Positions 49,654 to 57,886 of a stretch of 64,000 nt of DNA are shown piece after piece. Made by a program: the position numbers and the translations under genes. Numbering within the stretch: position 1 is the stretch's first letter; each line of letters starts with the position of its first letter. The stretch spans positions 1,119,001 to 1,183,000 of the forward strand of contig NZ_CP021030.1 in the NCBI RefSeq assembly GCF_002117485.1, read 5' to 3'. The stretch is from Rhizobium sp. NXC14 (lineage in GTDB: Bacteria; Pseudomonadota; Alphaproteobacteria; Rhizobiales; Rhizobiaceae). The notes under the pieces are model-generated. The model saw only the letters and a list, made by a program, of their open reading frames with translations, made no database searches and had not been told where the DNA came from.

Positions 49654-50951
49654 CCGGGATGATACCTGACAGTTTTCATTCTGTCGTATGTGCTGCTTTA
49701 GGCCTCATCGGCCCGGGCGGTCGCGGCGGAGCGAAGCGACGAAAGCGTCCGTCCGGGCCGATGAGGCCTATGTCGCGGTTGCAGAAGCGCACGACGTGGT
49801 CACCGTTTTCGAGCTCGCTCAGGCCGACGAGTTCGCCGGCAAGGGCTTCGCTGACAAAGAGTCGGCCTCCCTTCCATTTGATCTCACCGTTGTCTCGCAC
49901 GCGACGCACTTGATGATCGGCATCATACCAGGGATCGTCGAGACGCTCGGGCATCACACGCGGCTGGCAGGGTCGATAGAGATCGGCCGGTGGTCGTTGA
50001 CCCAGCGCTTCATGCGGGCGCTCCTCATTGTAGTGCCGGCGAAAGGCATCGAAACGGGCCTGCTGTTGGCCGGCATTATCGGCCGGTGGCTTGGATGTCT
50101 GGGCCTTGAGAGTACGATGCATGCGCTCGTGCCTGCCGTTCTCCTGGGGCGATGCCGGCGAGATGAAGTGCGCCTCGATGCCGAGCTTGATCCACCAAGT
50201 CGATAATCGGGTCAGGCCGCCGGCCCCATGGCTGCCGAAAGGCGAACCATTGTCGCAGCGGATCGCAAACGGTAGCCCATGGGTGCGAAAGGCTCGTTCG
50301 AAGACAGGCCGCACGCCGTCGATGGTCTGTGGAGCAATTTGGACATCGATCAGAAAACGGCTATAGCTGTCGCTGATCGTCAGTGGATCGATGCGTTGTT
50401 GGTCGCGGGTGCGGAACCAGCCCTTAAAGTCCACGCTCCATTCGTCATTGGCTTTTGTTGCCTCGGTGAACGGCCGGCTTTGGTCCAGTGCCCTGCGTCG
50501 CCGCTTGGCAGTGTCCACAAGGCCTGCCCGTTTGAGGATGTCGCCGATCGTCGAGGCCGCCGGCCAAGCGGTCTGCGCAGACTGGCGCTGCAACAGCGCC
50601 AGCAGCTTGCGCGGCCCCATATGCGGAAACCGCCGGCGTAGCGCAATCACCTCATCGGCAAGGGCTGACGGCGTGCGATGCGGGCACGAAACCGTGCCAT
50701 GCGACCGATCGACAAACCAATCCGGCGCTACGCTCATCTGCCGTTTGCCCCAGGCGTAAAATGTATCCCGGCTCACACCGTAGCGTCGGCAAAGATCTCT
50801 CACACTCCAGTGCCCCAAAGCATAGTCCGACAGCATCCGAACACGTTCTTCCATGCGACAAGTCTCCACAAATGGCATCGGAAGCCCTCCCTCCGACACA
50901 CTATGACTTGTCGACCATCAACCCGGTTCATTCTGTCAGGTATCAGCCCGG
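49654..50951 (-). mobile_element. IS481-family insertion sequence
   Basis: Terminal inverted repeats CCGGGATGATACCTGACAG at 49654-49672 and, on the complement, CCGGGCTGATACCTGACAG at 50933-50951 (18 of 19 identical) bound one intact transposase gene. A further motif, ACCGGGTTGATGRTCGACA, lies inside the right end and outside the left end, suggesting one rearranged or nested end. I could not identify a target duplication. Confidence 0.75.
49676..50878 (-). CDS. IS481-family transposase (DDE)
   Basis: 400 residues from ATG 50878, six bases after GGAGGGAGGG. N-terminal helix-turn-helix (SVRDLCRRYGVSRDTFYAWGKR) and a DDE integrase core: Asp in DEWSVDFKGWF, Asp in FAIRCDNGSPFG, Glu in SPQENGRHERMHRTLKAQT. 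The long C-terminal domain (NEERPHEALGQRPPADLYRPC..) is typical. No stop or frameshift interrupts it, so the element appears intact. Confidence 0.92.
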   Translation of the reverse strand: MPFVETCRMEERVRMLSDYALGHWSVRDLCRRYGVSRDTFYAWGKRQMSVAPDWFVDRSHGTVSCPHRTPSALADEVIALRRRFPHMGPRKLLALLQRQSAQTAWPAASTIGDILKRAGLVDTAKRRRRALDQSRPFTEATKANDEWSVDFKGWFRTRDQQRIDPLTISDSYSRFLIDVQIAPQTIDGVRPVFERAFRTHGLPFAIRCDNGSPFGSHGAGGLTRLSTWWIKLGIEAHFISPASPQENGRHERMHRTLKAQTSKPPADNAGQQQARFDAFRRHYNEERPHEALGQRPPADLYRPCQPRVMPERLDDPWYDADHQVRRVRDNGEIKWKGGRLFVSEALAGELVGLSELENGDHVVRFCNRDIGLIGPDGRFRRFAPPRPPGPMRPKAAHTTE

Positions 50952-50965
50952 GCTGTACCCTTGAC

Positions 50966-51302
50966 GAGAATCCACGGCTGGTCTCTACCAGACGCGAGCA
51001 TGGATTCCAGGCTCAAGGCCTGGAATGACGGAGGGTGGAGGGGCGTTTTGGACCAACGGTTGACCGGTTCGCCTCCACTGATTTCGAATCGACATCCAAG
51101 TGAATTTCTACGCTCGAAAGTCCTTGATCACCCCCCGGCGGATCATTTAATTCCTACCGTAAATCCAAGCTGCGAGATTTGAATCCAAAGGTGATGTCGA
51201 CGGCGAAGGCCGGCGACGCTTCGATGGCGTGCGTCATTCGCCAGGGCTTTCCGGCCGGCGTCATCGAACACCACTGTGGGTGTGGCACCGTGCCCACCCC
51301 TT
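50966..51302. repeat. Composite tandem-repeat unit B
   Basis: It starts with a mosaic palindrome that lacks its first half (the IS481 end is 14 bp away), then the ~260 bp spacer shared with units A and C: TTTCGAATCGACATCC..CCGTAAATCCAAGCTGCGAG..GGCGACGCTTCGATGGCGTG..CATCGAACACC. About 80 to 85 percent of positions match unit C by eye. No gene is apparent. Confidence 0.65.
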
Positions 51303-51675
51303 GCTCTGTCCACCTCGGGCTTGACCCGAGGATCCACGGCTGGTCTCTACCAGACGCGAGCATGGATCCCAGGCTCAAGGCTGCTCAAGGCCTGGGATGA
51401 CGGAGAGTGGAGGGACGTTCGGCCCAACGTTTGAACAATTCGTCTTCGACGATTTCGAATCGGCATCGGAGTGAGTTTCTACGCTGGAAAGTCCTTGATC
51501 ACCCCCCGCCGGATCATTTAATCCTACCGTAAATCCAAGCTGCGAAATTTGAATTCAGAGGTGATGCCGGCGGTGAAGGCCGGCGACGCTTCGATGGTGT
51601 GCGTCATTCGGCAGGGCTTTCTGGCCGGCGTCATCTAACACAACGCGGGTTTGGGACAGCGCTCACCTCTTGCTC
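51303..51675. repeat. Composite tandem-repeat unit C
   Basis: The complete unit: mosaic palindrome 51303-51405 with an extra half palindrome (CTCAAGGCTGCTCAAGGCC), then the spacer to 51660. Compared with unit B it shows only scattered substitutions. Its borders with the next mosaic repeat mark a period of roughly 370 bp. Confidence 0.65.
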
Positions 51676-51787
51676 CGTCCTCCTCGGGCTTGACTCGAGG
51701 ATCGGGCTTGACCCGAGGATCCACGTCGGCCTCCACTAGCGGCAACGGGCATGGATCCCAGGGTCAAGCCCTGGGATGACGGACGGT
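51676..51787. repeat. Intergenic palindromic mosaic repeat, end of the array
   Basis: TCCTCGGGCTTGACTCGAGG is followed by a partial repeat, GATCGGGCTTGACCCGAGGA, so the first palindrome is doubled, then GGATCCCAGGGTCAAGCCCTGGGATGACGG. It ends 90 bp before the phage-like genes. Confidence 0.7.
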
Positions 51788-51875
51788 GGGGAGTGCGTTC
51801 TGTCGCAATCTACCGAAACAGCGCCTGATGCAGCTGCGTCGGGATCAAGAGCCGCCTTTTCCAAGGAGAACTGCA

Positions 51876-52112
51876 ATGGACCCTTCGATTGCTCCGGCCT
51901 CGCGGGCCGCGGTGGTGACGCCGAACGATACCGCCATTGTCGGGGCGCGTGCGCTTTATATCGGCACGGCCGGTGATGTGGCGATTGCGCCGCGGCGGGA
52001 TGTGGATCCCGTCATCTTCAAGAGCGTGCCGGCCGGGACGATCCTGCCCGTTCATGCTGCAATCGTGGCGCTGACCGGGACCACGGCCTCCAACATTATC
52101 GCTTTGTTCTGA
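51876..52112 (+). CDS. Spike-base-like small phage/GTA protein
   Basis: 78 residues from ATG 51876 after AAGGAGAA. The pattern VTPNDTAIVGARALYIGTAG, DVAIA..., VIFKSVPAGTILPVHAAIVA, LTGTTASNIIALF is that of small proteins next to phage and gene-transfer-agent spike genes (RCAP_rcc01079-like). These form the base of head or tail spikes. The neighbours (SGNH spike, DUF1515, spanins) support a phage origin. Confidence 0.6.
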   Translation: MDPSIAPASRAAVVTPNDTAIVGARALYIGTAGDVAIAPRRDVDPVIFKSVPAGTILPVHAAIVALTGTTASNIIALF

Positions 52113-52129
52113 GCGTCAGACGCCGACCT

Positions 52130-52516
52130 ATGGGCAGGCCGAGCAAGTTCAGCCAGGCGCTGGCGGAAAAAATCTGCGCGCGCATCGCCGACCGGGAAAG
52201 CCTGCGCTCGATCTGCCGGGATGAGGACATGCCGGCGAAATCGACGGTGCTCTCCTGGCTGGCGGATGAGGACAAGGCGGCGTTCCGGGCGCGATACGCG
52301 CTGGCGCGCGAGATCATGGCCGACAGCTTCGTCGACGAGATGGTCGAGATCGCCGATAACAGCAGCGACGACTGGATCGAAAAAAAGAACGCGAGTTGGA
52401 GCGCCAGCGCGACGCGGCAGCCGGCGCCGGTGAGGAGCACCGCAAGCGCCTGGAGGCGGCCAAGGCCGCCGAACAGGCCGCCAGAGACACATTGGAAACG
52501 AGATCCGATCCTATGA
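52130..52516 (+). pseudogene. Truncated terminase small subunit
   Basis: The first 84 residues (MGRPSKFSQALAEKICARIA .. ESLRSICRDEDMPAKSTVLSWLADEDK .. FVDEMVEIADNSSDDWIEKK) match small-terminase DNA-binding proteins that begin with a helix-turn-helix. From a run of seven A at about 52380 the frame continues with unrelated Ser/Arg/Pro residues to 52516. The expected C-terminal half (RSRLRVDTRKW-type) is missing. In another frame the sequence beyond the A-run is spanin-like, so a deletion has probably joined two genes. Confidence 0.65.
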
Positions 52517-52589
52517 ACTCGAGCTTTCGCAAAAGAACCGTGCTTGCGCTGTCACTGCTGCTGATCGTGACTGGCTGCTCCGCCACTGA
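52381..52589 (+). pseudogene. Broken inner-spanin (Rz-like) remnant
   Basis: After the A-run one frame reads ERELERQRDAAAGAG then EEHRKRLEAAKAAEQAARDT, a coiled coil typical of Rz-like inner spanins, but without its membrane helix. About base 52499 the spanin-like C terminus continues in another frame (EIRSYELELSQKNRACAVTA then ADRDWLLRH, stop at 52587). One deleted base would join them. The Rz1-like gene starts inside this region in a different frame, as usual for spanin pairs. Confidence 0.55.
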
Positions 52590-52821
52590 GCGCCTGAACA
52601 CGGCGGCGGTCGCCAAAGGGCAGGTCGCCGCCGGCATCGTGCTGCCGCCGCTGCCAGACGATCTCAGAAGGCAGGAAGCGCATGCGCCGGTCCGCGAGGG
52701 CGAGCCGCTGATCGCGATCCTCGCCCGCGAGCGCCAGGCGCTCGACCGCGCCAACGCCCGCCAGGAGCGCAGCGTCAAATTCTATGATGACCTCACCAGC
52801 CGATACGGAACACGCCGATGA
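52513..52821 (+). CDS. Rz1-like outer spanin lipoprotein
   Basis: 102 residues. The N-terminal signal ends in a lipobox, LLLIVTGCS, so Cys22 is the likely lipidation site and the mature protein would sit in the outer membrane. The mature part is short and charged (RERQALDRANARQERSVKFYDDLTSRYG). It starts inside the inner-spanin remnant. Outer spanins join with inner spanins to fuse the envelope at phage lysis; the inner partner here is broken, so it is probably non-functional. Confidence 0.6.
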   Translation: MNSSFRKRTVLALSLLLIVTGCSATERLNTAAVAKGQVAAGIVLPPLPDDLRRQEAHAPVREGEPLIAILARERQALDRANARQERSVKFYDDLTSRYGTRR

Positions 52822-54674
52822 TGAATGCCATTTCGCTCGCCCTTGCCAATCCGATGCTGAACGGCGCGGGCGGCAGCGCCGGGGACCCCGACCGCTACAT
52901 GTTCTTCGCCACCCGCAACCGCATGCCGTCGGGCGCGATCGTCACCGCCGCCTCCGGCACGAATTATGTCTGCACCAAGATCGTCGTCAACACGCCGCAA
53001 TATAAGACGCGGACCTTCCGCTTCCATCTTTCCGGCTTCGCCTCGACGGAAGGCGGAAATTCGCCGCAGGAAACCGTCGTCACCGGCACGATCGGCACGC
53101 CGGGCAATTCCGTGGTCGCCGACGCCATGTTCGTCCGCGTCGCCGGCGTCTTCTACCCCTGCACCTTCGCCGGGGCGAACACGGTGACCGTTGCCGACCA
53201 GACGAATGGCGCCTGGACGGACGAGCTCACCATCCCCGACGTCGCGCCGGAAAGCGAAATCGAAATCTGGCTCTTTTATCACACCGCCGTCGGCGAGAAG
53301 ATCTGGCCGGTCTACCGCATTCAGAAACATCGCGGCGAACGCGTCTGGGGCGCCGGCGATCTCGCCACGCTTCTCGCCTTCAAGGATAGCCCGCTCGCCG
53401 ACAGCACCGTCACCCTCGATACCGGCTATGGCACGCAGGCGCAGCCGCAATATTGGGGGGCCGATTTCATGGTCGCCAAGGGCGACTGGGATGGAAGGCC
53501 GGTCGCGCTGGCTTTCGTCGACAGCATCGGCGAGGCGCGCCAGGAATATTCCTCCGCTGCCGACGCGCGCGGCAACCTCGGCTGGCTGCGCCGCTGGCTC
53601 GACAGGGACGGCGGCCCTGGCCGAATTCCCCATTGCCTGATCGGCATGCCCGGCGCCGGCTCCGTCCGCGAATATACCGGCAGCGGCTCCTCGATCGCGA
53701 CCAGGCGCCGAGACATCATCCGCGAAATCATCGCCTTCAACGGCAATAAATGGCCGTTCACGGTCATAACAAACCAGATGGGGCAGAACGACACGGCCTC
53801 GACCTATACGCAGTTCTTCACCACCAATTACCGCTCCCTGGTCACCCGCCTGCGCGCCGAATATTCTGGCGCCAGAATCGTTGCCTTCCCGCCGCTCGGA
53901 CGGACGACCGTCACACGCAACATCACGCTGACCTCGGTCGGCACGGTCGCCACGGCGACCATCGCAAGCGGCCTCAACGGACTTGCGACAGGCCAGACCG
54001 TCAGTATCTCGGGAGCAACGCCGACCGCTTACAATGGAAGCTATGTAATATCGGTCGTCGACGCCAACACCTTCACCTATAGTTTCGCCGGCGGCACTTC
54101 GCCGGCGACCGGGACGATCACCTGCAACGATCTCGGCCTCAGGGCCGAGTATCAGGTCTATGGAACCAACAACAGCTGGCCGTCGGATGGAACGGACGCT
54201 TCCGGCAAATGGCGGCTTCGCGATGATATTCTTGCGCAGACATCGGCTTGCTGCGACGCGGCAATCGATACTTACGCAGCCTGGGTCTCCCCCTCCAGAG
54301 GCGGTGTCTGGCCCGGCATGCTGGAGCTTGCGAGCACGACATTGACCGCGCAGGCCGGAACTGACGGCGTTGCCACCTATAACCAGATTGTCGTCGCGGA
54401 TGCGAGCATCTTCAGGCCCGAGCAGACGCTGCACATCTATTCCGGCCCGGACGGCTTGGCGCGCTTGAGCACGCAGGTCGTGGCCAGCATCGCCAGCAAC
54501 GTCATCACCTATCAAGGCGTGAGCGCCGTCGTCATGCCTGTGGGGTCAGTGGTGCGTCCGGCGCCGTCTGTCGGGGAGCTTTCGCCGGTCTCCTTCATCC
54601 ACCCGCAGCCGATCATGATCGACCGGATTTCGAGCGGCATTGCCCAATCCGAAAAGCTGAAATTCAATTCCTGA
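52818..54674 (+). CDS. SGNH-hydrolase-type spike/tail protein with an inserted Ig-like module
   Basis: 618 residues; ATG 52818 overlaps the Rz1-like stop. SGNH elements: ..VALAFVDSIGE.. (block I Asp-Ser), ..TNQMGQNDTAS.. (block III G-x-N-D), and ..VSFIHPQPIMID.. (terminal His). A beta module (residues about 375-435: GTVATATIASGLNGLATGQT followed by VSISGATPTAYNGSYVI) is inserted inside the hydrolase, as in tail fibres that swap receptor-binding domains. It may deacetylate a surface polysaccharide. Preceded by a spike-base protein, it fits a gene-transfer-agent or phage adhesion spike. Confidence 0.65.
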   Translation: MMNAISLALANPMLNGAGGSAGDPDRYMFFATRNRMPSGAIVTAASGTNYVCTKIVVNTPQYKTRTFRFHLSGFASTEGGNSPQETVVTGTIGTPGNSVVADAMFVRVAGVFYPCTFAGANTVTVADQTNGAWTDELTIPDVAPESEIEIWLFYHTAVGEKIWPVYRIQKHRGERVWGAGDLATLLAFKDSPLADSTVTLDTGYGTQAQPQYWGADFMVAKGDWDGRPVALAFVDSIGEARQEYSSAADARGNLGWLRRWLDRDGGPGRIPHCLIGMPGAGSVREYTGSGSSIATRRRDIIREIIAFNGNKWPFTVITNQMGQNDTASTYTQFFTTNYRSLVTRLRAEYSGARIVAFPPLGRTTVTRNITLTSVGTVATATIASGLNGLATGQTVSISGATPTAYNGSYVISVVDANTFTYSFAGGTSPATGTITCNDLGLRAEYQVYGTNNSWPSDGTDASGKWRLRDDILAQTSACCDAAIDTYAAWVSPSRGGVWPGMLELASTTLTAQAGTDGVATYNQIVVADASIFRPEQTLHIYSGPDGLARLSTQVVASIASNVITYQGVSAVVMPVGSVVRPAPSVGELSPVSFIHPQPIMIDRISSGIAQSEKLKFNS

Positions 54675-54686
54675 GGTGGCCCCGCC

Positions 54687-55115
54687 ATGACATCCAATGA
54701 CGATATCCTGCGCGCTCTCGGGCGCGTCGAGGGAAGGCTGACCGGCATCGAGGAAAACGTCGCGCTGCTGCGCCAGGAGATGAGCGACGAAAAAGCCAAT
54801 GCCCATGAGGGCCGTGCCGTGATCCACAAGCGGCTCGACGAACAGGCAAGGCAGATCGCCCATCTCGATACCAGGGCGGCGATGACAGACGGAGCCGATG
54901 CGCAGATCCGCGCCGAAATCGGGACGCTCAAGGATACCGTCGACAAGAACCAGGAGACGGTCGGCCCGGCGCTCGAAGAGTGGAAACGGATGAAATCGAT
55001 CGGCTATGGCATCTCAGGGCTGATTGCCTTCGCCGGGCTGACGACGGGTGGGGTCATTGCCTATGCCAGCGACGGGGCTGTGGCGGCACTCAGGCATTGG
55101 CTGAAGATCAGTTGA
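54687..55115 (+). CDS. DUF1515 protein
   Basis: 142 residues from ATG 54687 after GAGG. An N-terminal coiled coil (RALGRVEGRLTGIEENVALLRQEM .. HKRLDEQARQIAHLDTRA) is followed by a C-terminal membrane helix (YGISGLIAFAGLTTGGVIAYA). DUF1515 is a family described only in Rhizobium and close relatives, found near phage genes. It may be a holin-like or spike accessory protein. It ends the phage-derived block. The 170 bp after it are low in GC and probably a promoter. Confidence 0.75.
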   Translation: MTSNDDILRALGRVEGRLTGIEENVALLRQEMSDEKANAHEGRAVIHKRLDEQARQIAHLDTRAAMTDGADAQIRAEIGTLKDTVDKNQETVGPALEEWKRMKSIGYGISGLIAFAGLTTGGVIAYASDGAVAALRHWLKIS

Positions 55116-55288
55116 GCGCCATCCTTGCGGTTGGCAATCGACTGACGGCGAATGCTGGCAAGTCAAACGCAGCATAACGGCGTCAGCTCCGCTGATATAT
55201 TGCCGTATTTCGCCCCTTACTAAAATTAGACTTTTCTAACGAACAAAAATGCCGGTTGTTTGTTATCCCCTTCAAGGAGGAAACGAAC

Positions 55289-55474
55289 ATGAAGAGCATG
55301 AGCAACCGCCAAGTTCGCGTTCCGGGGCCTCGGGAGCATGACGTTGCCGAGCATTGCCGCAAGTTTGGGATTGGCCCGGCGGAGGAGAAGAAGCTGAAAA
55401 AGCTACTCGGGTCTCACGCACCGCTGCATGAGATCCGGGCCAATGCGCCGCCGCCCCAGCCGAAATGGCGATAG
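55289..55474 (+). CDS. DUF3606-like small protein
   Basis: 61 residues after AAGGAGGAAACGAAC. The core HDVAEHCRKFGIGPAEEKKLKKLLGSHAPLHEI resembles DUF3606 (..YEVRYWTKKFGVSxxELKxAVxxVGxxAxxV), a short helical family common in Rhizobiales. The function is unknown; it is probably cytoplasmic. Confidence 0.6.
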   Translation: MKSMSNRQVRVPGPREHDVAEHCRKFGIGPAEEKKLKKLLGSHAPLHEIRANAPPPQPKWR

Positions 55475-55634
55475 CGCCGGAGCCGGAACTTCCGGCATTA
55501 TCCGGCGTTAGGATCGCCGGGCCGCGTGGCCGGTCTCGTCTCCTGTACCCCCTGCTACCCCGGCAGGCGCTGCGCGGTCCACTGCTTCCCTCGCTACCGG
55601 CTTATCGGCGTGCGAATCTGCGCACGCCGCGCCA

Positions 55635-55835
55635 TTATTTCCGCAGCTCGCGCGACAGCATCAGGATATAGTCGTCGGCGATATCGGCGACCACCATGGC
55701 CGCTTCGGCCGCTGGATAGCCCCTGCCGACGGCCTCGGCGACGATCTTCATCACCTGCGGTTCAAGCGCCTCCCGGCAGTCGGCCAGGCTTTCGTCGTTC
55801 GGGCATTTGGCGCGAAATTCCACCACGTTATTCAT
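55635..55835 (-). CDS. Small conserved-looking helical protein
   Basis: 66 residues from ATG 55835, preceded by GGAGGGTATGC. MNNVVEFRAKCPNDESLADC..EALEPQVMKIVAEAVGRGYPAAEAAMVVADIADDYILMLSRELRK looks like a small helical bundle, a type often found as hypothetical in rhizobia. The family is not recognised. Two Cys near the N terminus. Confidence 0.6.
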   Translation of the reverse strand: MNNVVEFRAKCPNDESLADCREALEPQVMKIVAEAVGRGYPAAEAAMVVADIADDYILMLSRELRK

Positions 55836-56383
55836 GCATACCCTCCGTTCAATGTTGCGGCGCTGCTCGATGCACGAAGCCGGTCCCTCTCGGGAAAAGC
55901 GAGTCACCGTTCCGGCGCGCCGTGCCGGAACAAATTAGTGATCATGAAAATACGATGTCATAGGGCGGGACGTATTCAAGTTGATGCTGATATTAAGGTA
56001 AGGCAGTAGGGTTAATTCGTCCAGCGGCAGTTGATTGGCAGCCGGCGGCCTTGTCAGGCAATGGCGCAACAGCCTGTTTCAGTGTCTGTTTTCGGAACGA
56101 AAAACCGGCGGTCTGTCGGTTTTTCGAGGGGAAATGCCGCCATTTACCATATGCTTCAAGGGCCGGCCGCAGCTCTGTGCCGCAGCCGGATAGCCATAGA
56201 TCCTGACGTCATCCTCGGCCTTGTGCCGAGGATCTGCGCGCGTCAAAGTAAGGCATTGAAAATAAAAGATTTTATACCGGAACATTTAAGGTGGTCAGAT
56301 GCTCGGCACAAGGCCGAGCATGACGGAAGAGACTTTGTCAGCGAATTGAACCAGCTTTCGCGGGGCTCTTCCCTGGGATTGCC
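55836..56383. other. Gene-free interval with a diverged mosaic repeat
   Basis: 548 bp without a gene. At 56209-56328 is a variant palindromic element (CATCCTCGGCCTTGTGCCGAGGAT.. and GATGCTCGGCACAAGGCCGAGCATGACGG) with an AT-rich middle. It follows the same two-hairpin scheme as the other copies, but its sequence core is CTCGGCCTTGTGCCGAG rather than CTCGGGCTTGACCCGAG. Confidence 0.6.
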
Positions 56384-57886
56384 TCAGGCCGCGTTGAAGG
56401 GTACGGCGACGAAGGTTTTATTCCCGTCGCGTTCGACGAGCAGCAGCACGGATTTGCGGCCGGCCTCGCCGGCTTCGGCGATTGCGGCCTTGACGTCGCG
56501 GGCATTGTGCACCGGCCGGTCGTTGACCGAGACGATGACGTCGCCCGTCTGGATGCCGGCGGCGGCGGCCGATTTATCCGGATTGACGCTGGCGACCACC
56601 GCGCCGCTGACGGAGCGCGGCAGGTTGAGCTGCTGACGCACATCGGGCGTCAGGTCGGCAAGGCCGATGCCGAGGCTCGGCTGGCCGGAGGCGCGGCCCT
56701 GCGCTTCCGGGCTTGTCGCCGCAGCCTGCTTCCGGCCATCCGCATTGGCGCCGACGGTGACGTTGAGATCGATGGTCTTGCCGTCGCGCCAGACGCCGAG
56801 CGATTTCTGCGTGCCCGGCGAAAGATCGGCGACGAGACGCGACAGGTCCTTCGGCGTCTTGACGGTCTCGCCGCCGACCGAGGTGACGATGTCGCCGGGC
56901 TTCAGGCCGGCATGGGCAGCCGGCGTATCGGCGGAGACGGCAGCCACCAGCGCGCCGCCTGTCTTGTCGAGGCCGACGGCGTCGGCGACATCTTTCGTGA
57001 CCGGTTGGATCTGCACGCCGAGATAGCCGTGATTGATCGAACCATCCTTCTCGAGCTTCGCGACGATCGCCTTGGCCTCGTCGGAGGGAATGGCGAAACC
57101 GACCCCGACGCTGCCGCCGTTCGGCGAGTAGATGGCGGTGTTGATGCCGACGACCTTGCCCTCGCGATCGACGAGCGGACCGCCTGAATTGCCGTGGTTG
57201 ATCGGCGCATCGATCTGGATGAAATCGTCATAGGGCCCGCTATGGAGGTCGCGGCCGCGGGCCGAGACGATGCCTGCCGTTACCGTCGTGCCGATGCCGA
57301 AGGGGTTGCCGATCGCCAGGATCTGATCGCCGAGCTTCAGCCTGTCGGAATCGCCCCAGGCGACGGTCTGCAGCGGCTTGCCTGCCTCGACCTTCAGCAC
57401 GGCGACATCGGATTTCGGATCGGCGCCGATCAGCTTGGCGGGCAGCTCGGTGCCGTCGTCGAGCGTCACCTTAATGTCGAGCGCATTGTCGATGACATGG
57501 TTGTTGGTGACGATCAGGCCGTCCGGGCTGACGATGAAGCCGGAGCCGAGCGCCATCGCATGCTGGGAGCCGCGCTGTTGCGGCACCGGGCGCGGCAGGG
57601 GAATGCCCTGATCCTCGAAGAACTGGCGGAACTGCTCGTCCATCGGCGATTCCTGCTCGGCGCTGACATCCGTCGTCTTCATCGTCGTGGTGATGGTGAC
57701 GACGGCAGGCTTGTCGGCGTCGACGACGGAGGCGAAGGAGCCGCTCGGGGCGAGAATACCGCCCGTGTCCGATGGTGCTGCAAAGGCGCTGGGCGAATTG
57801 ACGGCGAAGGGAAGGCATGCCGCGCCGGCGATGATGGCGGCCCCGACAAGTGCTGCTGTGCGATGTTTGCTGAGAATATGTGACAT
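56384..57886 (-). CDS. DegP/HtrA-family periplasmic serine protease
   Basis: 500 residues from ATG 57886. A signal peptide (ALVGAAIIAGAACLPFAV) precedes the trypsin-like domain with His130 (TNNHVID), Asp160 (KSDVAVLKV) and Ser234 (NHGNSGGPL). Two PDZ domains follow: 303-385 (GYLGVQIQPVTKDVADAVGL, AHAGLKPGDIVTSVGGETV) and 410-495 (LGIGLADLTPDVRQQLNLPR, AGIQTGDVIVSVNDRPV). The residue before the GNSGGP is His instead of Pro. It degrades and refolds damaged envelope proteins. An upstream direct repeat could be a regulator site. Confidence 0.92.
   Translation of the reverse strand: MSHILSKHRTAALVGAAIIAGAACLPFAVNSPSAFAAPSDTGGILAPSGSFASVVDADKPAVVTITTTMKTTDVSAEQESPMDEQFRQFFEDQGIPLPRPVPQQRGSQHAMALGSGFIVSPDGLIVTNNHVIDNALDIKVTLDDGTELPAKLIGADPKSDVAVLKVEAGKPLQTVAWGDSDRLKLGDQILAIGNPFGIGTTVTAGIVSARGRDLHSGPYDDFIQIDAPINHGNSGGPLVDREGKVVGINTAIYSPNGGSVGVGFAIPSDEAKAIVAKLEKDGSINHGYLGVQIQPVTKDVADAVGLDKTGGALVAAVSADTPAAHAGLKPGDIVTSVGGETVKTPKDLSRLVADLSPGTQKSLGVWRDGKTIDLNVTVGANADGRKQAAATSPEAQGRASGQPSLGIGLADLTPDVRQQLNLPRSVSGAVVASVNPDKSAAAAGIQTGDVIVSVNDRPVHNARDVKAAIAEAGEAGRKSVLLLVERDGNKTFVAVPFNAA

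Noticed and set aside
52782..54515. 577-residue open frame on the minus strand
   Set aside because: It is antisense to the SGNH spike gene, rich in Arg, Gly and Asp, with no recognisable domain; an effect of high GC.
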